Below, piece after piece: positions 8,905 to 18,343 of a stretch of 64,000 bases of DNA. The notes under the pieces were generated by a model that worked only from the letters and a program-made list of their open reading frames with translations, searched no databases and was not told where the DNA came from. The translations under genes were made by a program, and so were the position numbers. The DNA is taken from contig AP026544.2 in assembly GCA_026075535.2 (NCBI GenBank), positions 9,672,001 to 9,736,000 of the forward strand. The letters run 5' to 3'. This DNA is from Tricholoma matsutake. Lineage: Eukaryota; Basidiomycota; Agaricomycetes; Agaricales; Tricholomataceae. Position 1 is the stretch's first letter. Each line of letters starts with the position of its first letter.

Positions 8905-9117
8905 TTCCTATCGGAATCCTATGTTGTCCGATGTCTCTGCATAACCTCGGAATATTCCTATGTGATTCCTATGGTCAGAAATTCCTAGGAAATTCCGATG
9001 GTCTGATCGGATTCTGATCAGACTGCATCGGACTGGACTAGGACTGAACCTGCCATTTCATGTCAATTTGGCTGGTGAAAATGACATCAGAATATGGGGG
9101 GGAGTGTAAAGACCTCA
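8905..9117. repeat. right subterminal repeats and inverted end of HPX copy 1
   Basis: Short units ATTCCTATCGGAATCCTA, GTCCGATG, ATTCCTAGGAAATTCC and TCGGACTGGACTAGGACT recur up to 9045. About 50 bp of other sequence and the end GGGGGGAGTGTAAAG (9096-9111) with ACCTCA follow. The same unit types, in inverted order, occupy 7171-7290. Confidence 0.7.
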
Positions 9118-9762
9118 GATCATCAACGCTTCCCAGATCTGACTTTCATGCTTCTTAGATAGTTTATCATTCTTGTTGATTGGTCCCATTGGCACAAGAG
9201 AACGCGTGCGATAAGGGTTTTTCATTTTCAGTACCATTGATTTGTATATAGGTGTCCTCCCACCTTTCGAATGGAGTATCCAACTTTTTACTTGCAGTTT
9301 ACGTCTCTACTTAAGTCTCTCCTCAAGAATACGAAGTCCTTCAAATTTACTGCACACTAATGCGTAGAATATTAGCTAAGTAGTTAAGTTTCAAGTCTGT
9401 CAGCTTAGGTTTCCCTGTTTCCCTGAAGTTTTATCATTACAAGTTATATTCCAAGGAGCACAGTTCTTTTTTTTTATCCATCCATCGAGCCTTTACTATT
9501 TGATGTGCCCATTTCTCATATTCAATGACATTGCCCTGTGACCCTGTTGATCGCATTTCAACCGCGTTTTCGATAATCCTTACATGATGTGTTTGGCCTC
9601 GAATGTATCACCGTGTTCTATTCGCCTTCTATCCCCTCCCAAACAAGCTAAAGGCCCGTCCACTCTGTCCAAAACCCTAATACTGCCATCCCCGCTTAGC
9701 TGACCTCTTGCAACGTGACCACGCGGTCAACAGACTACCAGCAGACTACATTCCCTGCCACA

Positions 9763-9780
9763 AGTGGTGACCGAGACAGG
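9763..9780 (+). promoter_or_regulatory. element B primer-binding site
   Basis: The two bases AG and then TGGTGACCGAGACAGG follow directly after the LTR end CCACA. A TGG start right after the LTR is what a tRNA 3'-CCA primer site looks like. I could not assign the tRNA from sequence alone. Confidence 0.55.
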
Positions 9781-10099
9781 GGAATTGTCAAAAATCGGTT
9801 TTTCGTAATATCGTCGCATTTTTCAGCCCAGGTAAGCCTACAACATCATTAAATTTGCTGATTGATCAGTTACAGAACCACCAATCTTCAAAAGCTCATG
9901 ACAAATCAATAAATCTCCTGATTCGCACCTTATTCCAACCCTCACACAATCTTGTCTTCGGCTAGCACCAAAGCAAGATACTTTCCCTCAAAATGGTTGA
10001 TCATCAAAATTGGCGCTTCCTAGTTTTACGAACATCCAAAGTCTTCAAGCAGTGTGTTGAGACCGTATTGCTAAAGAAACCTCCATCCAAGACCCATCA
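9781..10099 (+). other. element B leader
   Basis: Untranslated leader between the primer-binding site and the gag frame. No separate feature is seen. Confidence 0.5.
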
Positions 10100-10993
10100 G
10101 TGTCCATCAAACTGTCTTCACGAAAACCAATGGTACCAACACCTCTCCTAACCTGCAACAGAGCCACCCAACAAAACTCCACAATACAAGCCCTGACAAA
10201 CCTAATAGCAACCTCTATATCGACAATGGCTCAACCTCTACAGTCGACTAACACCCAAATGCCAGCTAACACTCAAGAACAAATGGGGGTGCAGCCCCAT
10301 CCGGAATTGGCCACACGTTTCGCCATGCCTATGCCTACTCCAGGCTCTCCGCATGCTCCTCTTTTTAAAGGCGAACGTGTTACTGATTTTTTAGACTCAC
10401 TAGAAGTTTTTGCAAACTCTGCTCAAGTTGACCTCAATAATCTGCCGGCGTATGTACTCTGCTACTGCAACCGCCGCGTCAGGTATGTTATAGAGTCTGC
10501 TTCCATTTGGTCACAACACAACTGGGCAGCGACATGGGCTTATCTCATAAAGCTCTATCAGTCAAACGACAAGAAACGACATACCACCCCCGACAAATTG
10601 CATAAATGGACCAAGAAACAATCTGGAAAGAAGGCCTTCACCTGTTTACAAGACATGGACCGCTACTACTGCGAATTCACAGCTCGGGCTTCGAGCCTCG
10701 TTACGAGTAATCAACTCACCAAAAATGACGCTAACATATTATTTTTCAGAGGGATACCAAAAGCACAACAGAAGACGATCCAATGCAAACTACTGGCTGA
10801 CAAGACTAAGATACAGTCCCCCCCAGCTAGGGATGACATTTTAGTACTATTACAGAAAGAGTTCAATGAAGACGATATTGCGAACGATAAGTACGATACT
10901 GACTCTTCCACAGGCTCGAGCGAGGAAACCGACAGTTCCAATTCAGATGACTCAGATCTGGACAAAGACGACCCACCAGTGAAGGCAACTTGA
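10100..10993 (+). CDS. element B gag-like protein
   Basis: An open frame of 297 codons has the layout of a retrotransposon gag. The N-terminus is Gln/Thr-rich with a PMPTPGSPHAPLFKGERVTD entry, followed by a helical capsid-like core (FLDSLEVFANSAQVD, YVIESASIWSQHNWAATW, LYQSNDKKRHTTPDKLHKW, FRGIPKAQQKTIQCKLL). It ends in a long acidic Ser/Asp tail (TDSSTGSSEETDSSNSDDSD). This protein would assemble the particle. Its first in-frame ATG is near 10130, and the start is not certain. The frame ends at a TGA (10991), after which related sequence continues (KTKKKVKSSTNKDTT), so this stop may itself be a mutation. Confidence 0.7.
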   Translation: MSIKLSSRKPMVPTPLLTCNRATQQNSTIQALTNLIATSISTMAQPLQSTNTQMPANTQEQMGVQPHPELATRFAMPMPTPGSPHAPLFKGERVTDFLDSLEVFANSAQVDLNNLPAYVLCYCNRRVRYVIESASIWSQHNWAATWAYLIKLYQSNDKKRHTTPDKLHKWTKKQSGKKAFTCLQDMDRYYCEFTARASSLVTSNQLTKNDANILFFRGIPKAQQKTIQCKLLADKTKIQSPPARDDILVLLQKEFNEDDIANDKYDTDSSTGSSEETDSSNSDDSDLDKDDPPVKAT

Positions 10994-11047
10994 AAGACAA
11001 AGAAAAAGGTAAAGTCCAGTACTAATAAAGATACTACAGCCCCGACA

Positions 11048-12116
11048 ATGGACACTTCGGTACCATCGAGTATCGAGTTACTGGCCAAACAAATGCAGGA
11101 ACTTCAGCTAGGTCAGACACATCAAATACAAGAGCTACAACAAGGACAGGCAAATATCCTCCATGAACTAGCAGCGGCAAGGGCGACAGGAAGTAATGCA
11201 GTACTAGCCGAAAGAAAGTGTTTCATTTGCGATAAAGCTAATGCCCATAGATTAGGTATACACAACTGCCCCGAAGTCCAGGTACTAGTCAATTAAGGGT
11301 TGGTAGCCTACTCCCCAGATGGATGGCTAGTGTGCACTAACGGCAATATGCTCCCACACGGCGTTCCTGGCAGGGGTGTCGCTAAAGCTCTAAGAGATGA
11401 ACAAATGAACTCAGCAGCATCCTCAAGTAATTTAAAAGGTAATGGTCGGGGGGATCGTGACCCACCTCCCCACATGGCTGCTATAGCAGGTCTTCAGTCC
11501 TATGGCTGAGACATCCTCGATAACAACACCTACGGCATGTCCTCTTTCCCAACCATGCATTCACAAGTCAAAGACACAAGGAAAGGTAACACCACTAGTA
11601 AAAAACTGGATACAGACAGTAGGGAACAAGTAGTCCAAGCACCAAAACTACAAGTGCCATTGCCTCGACACCAAGAGCCTCACATACAACACCAGCCCGC
11701 AAACCCTCCATCAAACCCCCAGCCTCATCCAGCGAATACTGAAGAAACTTGGCGCCAACGTAAAACCATCCCAAAGCCGAACCCGACAGGTCAAGCTTCA
11801 GGAAGGAATGACACGGATACACATGACCCCAACAAGATTGTGAAGCCTACCAGCGGCTACCATTTTACCTCAACAGTTCAGGAGATGGTTGATGGTGATG
11901 TGGTCCAACAAAAAAATTCTAGATACTATGATTACCTTGCCACTAAAAGAAATTCTAGGAATATCCCCTGACCTCCAGAAGTGCTTTGTGGGTCTGACAA
12001 AGACTCAGCGTGAGTACACTTCAAAGCCAATAGTTGCCACCTCCCTAGACGACTCAATGCTTACTGATTCCACCCTGAACACTGATGAAGACTCCCAAAA
12101 TGGGAACAAAAATTGA
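11048..12116 (+). pseudogene. element B gag C-part with atypical knuckle, and linker
   Basis: The first part (11048-11293) has a Gln-rich coiled-coil-like stretch (QMQELQLGQTHQIQELQQGQ) and then CFICDKANAHRLGIHNC. This has knuckle-like spacing (CX2CX5HX6C) but is not the standard CCHC. Stops at 11294 and 11507 interrupt it, where element D reads through with Lys codons. A Pro/Gln-rich linker follows (11537-11960) and, after a frame shift, a segment ending in TDEDSQNGNKN at 12116. The same order of segments is seen in element D (24521-25600). It is part of the gag-pol region of a gypsy element. Confidence 0.75.
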
Positions 12117-12118
12117 TT

Positions 12119-12635
12119 CTCCAACTCGGAACTCCTCTTATCGTACAACGAAGATAGTGAGAATGTAGATGACATCCTCCTCGGGTACTCCTCAGCCATC
12201 AAGATACACACCAGTCCTCTCTTTGCCATGACAACAGGTTGTTTTGAAGGGAAGATAGCCGGACGACCAGTCATTTTTATGGTCGACACAGGCTTGGAAC
12301 TCAACTTGGTCTCAGATGAACTATATCGACAAACGAACTTGCCACTTGATGTCAATGGAGCACGCTGGTCACTCAAGGGGATCAATGGTGGTGCGGTGCC
12401 CCTCATGGGGTGTTGTTGTGATGTTCCGTTAGTCTGCGGTGGCCACCACTTCGATCACCATTTCTTCATGAGCCGAGAGGGAACAGGCAAACAAGACATA
12501 ATACTTGGGCAACCTTGGCTGCAGTGGCATTCAGTTTCACTATTGTACTCGCGGATGGGAGTAGTCGAGATGTGTATCTGGAAAGATGAGATAGGGAGTG
12601 GGGAAAAATGCCCACGCTTTCGATTCAGCTCATAG
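12119..12635 (+). pseudogene. element B aspartic protease
   Basis: The core frame 12228-12635 contains VIFMVDTGLELNLVSDEL. The Asp-Thr-Gly triad is the active site of a retroviral-type protease, with the flap region RWSLKGINGGAVPLMGCC and then DIILGQPWLQWHSV (the ILGxPWL motif before the C-terminal helix). It would cut the gag-pol product. The matching region in element D starts DTGSELKLIS at about 25833. The frame ends at 12635 and reading resumes in other frames. Confidence 0.85.
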
Positions 12636-12939
12636 CTGCTAATGCGCCATGCAACACTGATAAACTGACCTTCCAGGGAAAACCTTCTGCAATTGAAGAT
12701 GTCTCTGACTCGGAAAACTGAAGCCAGGTGTGCATTCCATGCCTGACAAGTTTCAGGATGCACCTGTGCCCTACATTGGATGATCCTTGCAATGTTTAGT
12801 AGGTGAATGTGAAGATGAAGATTCCAATTTGATTTCCTTGCTCTCTCCACCCAATGCTTATGATTCCCTCCTTAGAAGTTTTTATTTTGCAGCCCCCTCC
12901 TCTTCAATACCACTGAATTCATCATGGACTCAATGAGCT

Positions 12940-13800
12940 TTGGCTGATGACCAACCGCGGTATACAAATGCAGGGAGAAGGTATAAGCCGGTTGATCGCA
13001 AAGTTTGTCCAGTACCAACCTACATGCTGGATCCCGCAGGACAAATCTTCAGACCCATAATTATCCCTGAACTTGTCAAATTGCCTATTGATCCCCCATT
13101 TCTTGCAGATTTTGAGCCTACAGACCATTTGTCATGAGAGCGCCTCGACTTTATGCTTGCAACGATTCCTGAAGGTTTTCTCTCTAACCGTGAAATTGAC
13201 TTACTAGTTTTTGTGATTAGGACTTGTGACAAAGTGTTCGCATTCAACGACACAGAAAGAGGTACCTTTTCTCGTGAATATTTCCCTGACTATGAAATCC
13301 CCATTATAGAACACACACCCTGGGTACAACCACCTATTTGCATTCCAAAGGCTATCAAAGATACTGTCTGACAGATGCTCCTAAACCAGAAGGTGGGGGG
13401 AAAATACGAGTACTCAACATCATCCTACCGATCTAGAATCTTCACAGTGCTGAAGAAGCTCAGTCTGCGCATTGTCCATGATGTTCAAGAACTTAACAAA
13501 GTTACGGTGCGCAACTCAGCATTACCTCCATGCGTTGACGATTTCATGGAGGGCCTAGTTGGTAGGGTTATCTATGGCTTGGCTGATTGTTTTCAGGTTA
13601 TGATGGGCGTGTCCTAGCTATAGGGTCACGCCCACTCACTACATTCAACTCTATGATTGGCCCCCACTCACAGTTCTTCCCCAAGGTGCTACAAACTCAG
13701 TTCCAGAATTCCAGCGGTGTACAAGGCACACATTACAAGAAGAAATACTGGAGAATAGCGATGTATTTATCGATGATGTAACCTTTGCAGGAGGGACTTC
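12940..13800 (+). pseudogene. element B reverse transcriptase (broken)
   Basis: Several frames together give a gypsy reverse transcriptase. They hold an N-terminal segment with FPDYEIPIIEHTPWVQPPIC (13153-13371), the finger region RSRIFTVLKKLSLRIVHDVQ and ELNKVTVRNSALPP (13375-13617), and FSGYDGRVLAIGSRPLTTFN (13587-13660). The catalytic box is FIDD at about 13768-13779. The break near 13600 is a one-base frame change within LADCF(S)GYDG. Unlike element A, the two catalytic Asp of the box are kept, so only frame damage is visible. The enzyme would make cDNA in the particle. Confidence 0.8.
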
Positions 13801-14869
13801 TACCTATGATGATGAAGAGATATCACCCAGAATCAGGAGGTTTGTTTATGAGTATGCCACAGCTGTAGACCGCATACTGCTTGGGTTCATCATGGCTGGC
13901 ATAACAGCCTCAGGATGGAAGACTATCCTGGCTACCCCAAGGCTTGGCGTGGTAGGCACTATCGTATCAAGAGATGGTTGGCACTTGGCTCATGGGTTGG
14001 TAATGAAAATTCTCAATCGGCCTGAACCACGTAACCTCACAGAGGTCCATGGGTTCCTCGGAACTGCTGGAGTCGGTCAGAAATGGATAAGAAATTTCTC
14101 CCTCATCGCCAAGCCTCTGATGCTTCTCACAAGGCTTACTGACCAAGACTTCTATTTTGATGATATAGCACGAGAAGCTTTGGAAATAATGAAAAAATTG
14201 GTCTCGAGTGCCCCAGTTTTAGTGCGTGTAAATTATGAGTCTGCGAAGCTGATCACCCCCCAACCTAGGAGTACTGGTGAGGGCCTGGTTATTGTGGCCA
14301 TCGATTCTTGTTCCAATGGCGCTGGATGGGTCGTCTACCAAAATGTAAAAGGGGAGAAGCACCCCGTGCTTTTTGGCTCCTGCACATTCAGCGAGGTAGA
14401 GTCCCAGTATTCACAACCAAAATGTGAACTCTTTGGCATTTTTCGGGCAATCAAGGATCTGCGACACAGAATCTGGGGTATACATTTCCGTCTAGACATG
14501 GATGCTAAATTTCTGATAGAAATGATGAAGTCTCCTGATCTGCCAAACACACCAATGACGTGTTGGGTAATGTACCTTTCTCTCTTTGATTTCAAAGTTA
14601 ACCATGTTCCAGCGGATAAGCACCTCGCACCTGATGGGCTGTCACAAAGAAGACGAAGTGCAGAAGATTCTGATGATGAAGACACAGAAGAGTACCTCGA
14701 CAAATTTATAGGAAGCTCATGCATAGACCAACAACCTCTCATTTTACTGCGCAATTCCTCTTTCATCCCCTCATCCTCTGAAATACTGAACATCGCTGCT
14801 CACAAATTGTTCTATTCCATGGCAGCTTCCTTATGCCCTCAACCAGGCGTGGTTTTCGGAGACTACTGA
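13801..14869 (+). CDS. element B connection and RNase H domain
   Basis: This 325-codon frame (ORF 13892-14869) starts in the reverse transcriptase connection region (NRPEPRNLTEVHGFLGTAGV, where gypsy enzymes have the VxxFLGxxxYYRxFI motif). It then carries an RNase H domain: VIVAIDSCSNGAGWVVY (first Asp), SQPKCELFGIFRAIKD (Glu) and RLDMDAKFLIEM (Asp), ending HVPADKHLAPDGLSQRR. An acidic stretch (EDSDDEDTEEYLD) follows. RNase H would remove the RNA template during cDNA synthesis. All expected acidic residues are present. Confidence 0.8.
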
Positions 14870-14884
14870 TCACCCACGACTCTA

Positions 14885-15352
14885 TTGACAATTGCAGTGC
14901 CTGTATTCGATGAACAAGACTTTCTGCATGACAAAGACATCAAACTGATCAGGGAATACAATGGGTTCAACTTCAACCCCATGCGAACGATGTCAGCTCA
15001 AGCTAAGGAAGGCCTAATTGTGGCATCATTACTCAAGAGTACGGATGCTCTGACATACATGGGACATGAATTTGACAACCAACACACGCCAACCTATGAA
15101 ATGGTTGAGATATCACTTGGCGATGAGGTATTCGGGATGGAAATTACAGTATATGGTTATGAATTCATGTCGAGCCAAGTGAAAAATGCACTCTCGCACA
15201 CTCTGTCTAACCCAAGTTCTGGCTACGGGAGGCACTCGACTCCTAGCGTTGACACCCGTTGTGGCTACGAAGACGTCAATGCAGAGGGGTACATAGCCTG
15301 TATTTCACACACTTACGGGGTAAAAGACCTCAAATCACCACAGCTTTGGTGA
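14885..15352 (+). pseudogene. element B RNase H to integrase linker
   Basis: A 155-codon frame with no catalytic motif (VPVFDEQDFLHDKDIKLIRE; FNFNPMRTMSAQAKEGLIVA). It lies where gypsy elements have the linker that joins RNase H to the integrase zinc finger. It ends just before the integrase frame. Confidence 0.5.
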
Positions 15353-15355
15353 GAG

Positions 15356-16525
15356 ATGTTGGACTATCTAAAGAATGGCATACTGCCAACACGCTGCAAG
15401 AATCTGAAGGGAAGGAAGCAGTTCTTGTCGAGAATGCAGACTTATGTGGTTTACAAGGAACACCTTTGGAAGCTTGCGAGAGGTGGAAAAAATCCACGTC
15501 TAGTCATTACTGACATTGAGAAGCGAAAATCCCTTTTAGCGCAGGTACATAACGAAGTGGGACACTGTGGGCATGATGGAACTTACAAGCTTCTGGCAGA
15601 ACACTATTACTGGCTGAACCTCTATGATGACATTGCTTACTTTGTTCGCTCCTGCTATGGATGCCAGTTACATTCAAAGAGGCGTCCCAAAATCCCCTTC
15701 TCGCCAACATGGAACTCGTCTATACTTTGTTGCTTCCACCTGGACACGATTCACATGCCCAAAGGACATGGCGGGATGCACTACTTACTACAAGCGGTGG
15801 AGCCAGCTGTGGGTTGGCCAGAGGCTCAAGCAGCGAGGGAGAACAATTTGAAGACTTGGGCAAAGTTTATCTATGAAGAGATCATTTGCAGGTTTGGTTG
15901 CATCCTGTACTGTGTTGTGGACAATGGTTCCGAATTTCAGGGTGCTGCGAAGATTCTTTTTGATTGGTATGGCGTTACGGTAATTTTTTCTTCTCCTTAT
16001 CATCCACAAGGTAACGCTGTCGTGGAACGGGCACACCAAGTCATCATCAATGCCCTCCTTCGCATCTGTGGCTCCAAGACAAGCAAGTGGCTGAGCTACT
16101 TGTATGCCATACTTTTGGTGATCCGCTGTACGGTCTCTCGCATGACAGGGTATACCCCATATTTCCTCCTTTATGGATGTAACCCCCTTTTAGTATTTGA
16201 CATTTCGGATCACACATGGGAAACTCTAGACTGGGATAAGATTGTCAACACCGAGGACCTCATCACGATTCGGACTCTGCAAATCAGCCAACGTGACGCT
16301 ATACTACAAAATGCGCTACAGCGACAGAAGCATGAACGCCAACATTCCATCGATGCGTTCAATAAAAGGTATGAGAAGTATTTTGTTGAGAATGACTTCG
16401 ACATAGGAACTTGGGTACTGCTTCACGAGACGTGGCTCGATAATCAACATGGGAACAAAGGGACACCTCGTTGGTCAGGGCCCTTCATGATCCACCAGAA
16501 GCTGAGCGACCATTTGTATCGATGA
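15356..16525 (+). CDS. element B integrase
   Basis: An open frame of 389 codons with all integrase parts. It has an HHCC zinc-binding module (HNEVGHCGHDGT then VRSCYGCQ) and the DDE core (FHLDTIHMPKG with the first Asp, VVDNGSEFQGA with the second, YHPQGNAVVERAHQ with the Glu). A C-terminal segment follows with KRYEKYFVENDFDIGTWVLL, the GPF/Y-type region (RWSGPFMIHQKL). It would insert the cDNA into the genome. It ends at a TGA (16523-16525) after HLYR, and homologous sequence continues past the stop, so the stop is probably a mutation. No chromodomain is seen. Confidence 0.85.
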   Translation: MLDYLKNGILPTRCKNLKGRKQFLSRMQTYVVYKEHLWKLARGGKNPRLVITDIEKRKSLLAQVHNEVGHCGHDGTYKLLAEHYYWLNLYDDIAYFVRSCYGCQLHSKRRPKIPFSPTWNSSILCCFHLDTIHMPKGHGGMHYLLQAVEPAVGWPEAQAARENNLKTWAKFIYEEIICRFGCILYCVVDNGSEFQGAAKILFDWYGVTVIFSSPYHPQGNAVVERAHQVIINALLRICGSKTSKWLSYLYAILLVIRCTVSRMTGYTPYFLLYGCNPLLVFDISDHTWETLDWDKIVNTEDLITIRTLQISQRDAILQNALQRQKHERQHSIDAFNKRYEKYFVENDFDIGTWVLLHETWLDNQHGNKGTPRWSGPFMIHQKLSDHLYR

Positions 16526-16951
16526 AGGGAAATTGACAACACAGTGAAACGGGGTAAAGTAGCAAAAGATCGGCTGAGAATATTTTACTACAAGAAGGAG
16601 AATCAGACAATCAAATCCATGTCCTCCTTGACCACCATTTGTCCCTACCCGATCACTCAGGTTCCCCTCGACGGTCCAGTTTGGCATGGGTATTGGATGC
16701 TGCCTTACAACAATGGCCTCATCAAATATCCCATATTTTGGATTGGGCAATGGTCGGAGTATACCGCTTCGATGATTGGGGAACTAGACGACCTTCTTGG
16801 AACCGTGGATGCTAAAGAATGTATACTTTTAGATCCCATGGTCCCAGCTCCACTGCCTTACATCGAGACTGCACGCCGCACACACAACATTTCTGACCTC
16901 GTCGAGATGACAAACCGCTTCTTAAACTCTTCTGCTAGTATGCTTCACTGA
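16526..16951 (+). pseudogene. element B pol tail after integrase
   Basis: Downstream of the integrase stop, GKVAKDRLRIFYYKKENQTI continues the same protein (element D has GKVAKDQLKLFYYRKDQQTI-like sequence). It runs into a Trp- and Pro-rich tail (WHGYWMLPYNNGLIKYPIFW) ending at 16951. The role is unknown. Confidence 0.55.
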
Positions 16952-17018
16952 ATTTATTTTGCAGGTCATTCTTCTGGTTCCCTGCATGATGGGGGCATCA
17001 TGCAAAGTACCCCCCACT

Positions 17019-18343
17019 TGTGGACGGGTCAGTTGGCCTGTTCACCAACTTTCCCGTTCATGGGAACTTTGTCACAGCTGCACCATTGCGCACCAGAACA
17101 GCTGGGCTCTTGTATACTTGCACTATTCCTCGCATTCATCAATATTTCATGTTGCTAACTTTCCTTTTATTACTGATAGTTTATTATCTGATCCCTTCTG
17201 ACACGACAATGACAACTTCCACATGCAATGCGTCAATCACGCATCCCTTCAAGTTTTGACGCTTCCTCAAAGTTTTGACGCTTCCTCAAAGTTTTGACGC
17301 TTCCTCAAAGTTTTGACGCTTCCTTGGTACCTCGTGCCAACAGCTCCATTTTTGACGAGAAGAATTGGAGCTGGTTTTTTTTTTCATTTTCCTTTTATTA
17401 CAATTCTTCCCAGTCTAAAAATAACCTTTTACCATGACAATCCGGCTATCGACCTGAATCCTCCCTTTAGTGGCAAGTCAACATCCAGATCAATGGGTTG
17501 ATCAACTGGATGGTAGGGTCGAGGGTTTGGATTTGCGTGCTCTCCGCGCTTGCTGGGGGCACAAGTTGCGTCACATCAATAGAGAGCCTCGAAGACAGTC
17601 TCTCCCCAAGTCATTCCCAGTTAGTGAAACCCCGAGACGAGGACTCGATGATGCCACCCCAATATCATCTGCCTCACAAACACCACAACAATCTTGAAGA
17701 TCATCAACGCTTCCCAGATCTGACTTTCATGCTTCTTAGATAGTTTATCATTCTTGTTGATTGGTCCCATTGGCACAAGAGAACGTGTGCGATAAGGGTT
17801 TTTCATTTTCAGTACCATTGATTTGTATATAGGTGTCCTCCCACCTTTCGAATGGAGTATCCAACTTTTTACTTGCAGTTTATGTCTCTACTTAAGTCTC
17901 TCCTGAAGAATATGAAGTCCTTCAAGTTTACTGCACACTAATGTGTAGAATATTAGCTAAGTAGTTAAGTTTCAAGTCTGTCAGCTTAGGTTTCCCTGTT
18001 TCCCTGAAGTTTTATCATTACAAGTTATATTCCAAGGAGCACAGTTCTTTTTTTTTATCCATCCATCGAGCCATTACTATTCGACGCACCCGTTTCTCAT
18101 ATTCGACAACATTGCCACGTGACCCTGTTGATTGTGTTTCGACTGCATTTTCGATAATCCTTACATGACATGTTCAGCCTCGAATGTATCACCATGTTCT
18201 ATTCGCCTTCTATCCCCTCCCAAACGAGCTAAAGGCCCGTCCACTCTGTCCAAAACCCTAATACTGCCGTCCCCGCTTAGCTGACCTCTTGCAACATGAC
18301 CACGCGGTCAATGGACTACCAGCAGACTACATTCCCTGCCACA
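17019..18343 (+). repeat. element B 3' LTR
   Basis: It runs from TGTGGACGGGTCAG to CATTCCCTGCCACA and is 1325 bp. It contains a tandem expansion at 17254-17325 in which AAGTTTTGACGCTTCCTCA is repeated; the 5' LTR has it once. Open frames of 60-90 codons inside it also occur in the 5' LTR and reflect LTR sequence, not genes. The right end abuts the gag gene of element A. Confidence 0.9.

Larger units (their letters stand above)
7149..9117 (-). mobile_element. HPX copy 1 (complete non-autonomous element, 1969 bp)
   Basis: The ends are inverted: CTTTGCACTCCCCCCCGTA at 7153 matches the complement of the right end, CTTTACACTCCCCCC, read back from 9111. Inside the left end are subterminal repeats built from ATTCCTATCGGAGTCC and GTCCGA (7171-7290), mirrored at the right end (8905-9045). 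A tRNA-like module lies near each end (7431-7508 minus and 8786-8864 plus). Between them are gamma-like C/G runs (7655-7750), three alpha hairpins (7812-8024) and two intron-like segments with beta palindromes. The splice donors point to the minus strand as the sense strand. No transposase is encoded. Its insertion into a known LTR fixes both boundaries. Confidence 0.85.
6519..9762 (+). repeat. element B 5' LTR, interrupted by HPX copy 1
   Basis: The LTR runs from TGTGGATGGGTCAG to CATTCCCTGCCACA and matches 17019-18343. It is broken at 7149-9117 by HPX copy 1 together with the 8-bp duplication. Removing the insert and one duplication leaves about 1267 bp. Differences from the 3' LTR are mostly CG against TG or CA (for example GATCGACGGG against GATCAATGGG), as expected from deamination of methylated CpG. 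TATA-like and TATAGGTG motifs near 9245 precede the presumed R/U5 region. Confidence 0.9.
6519..18343 (+). mobile_element. Ty3/gypsy element B with two LTRs
   Basis: A 1.3-kb direct repeat bounds the element (6519-9762, interrupted by HPX copy 1, and 17019-18343), both copies starting TGTGG and ending CCACA. Inside, on the plus strand, lie gag, an atypical zinc knuckle, protease (DTG), reverse transcriptase (FIDD), RNase H and integrase in gypsy order. The two LTRs agree closely once the HPX insertion and a 57-bp tandem expansion are set aside, so insertion is fairly young. The coding region nevertheless carries many stops and frame changes, so the inserted copy was probably already defective or decayed quickly. 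It lies inside element A in the opposite orientation. Confidence 0.9.

Noticed and set aside
17019..18343. Small protein genes inside the LTRs (open frames of 60-90 codons)
   Set aside because: Both LTRs have them in several frames, without recognised content or conserved starts. They are LTR sequence.
6519..18343. RIP as the cause of stops in element B
   Set aside because: Changes seen between LTRs and against element D are not concentrated in CpA to TpA. Several stops come from A-to-T or frame changes, and CpG loss fits better.
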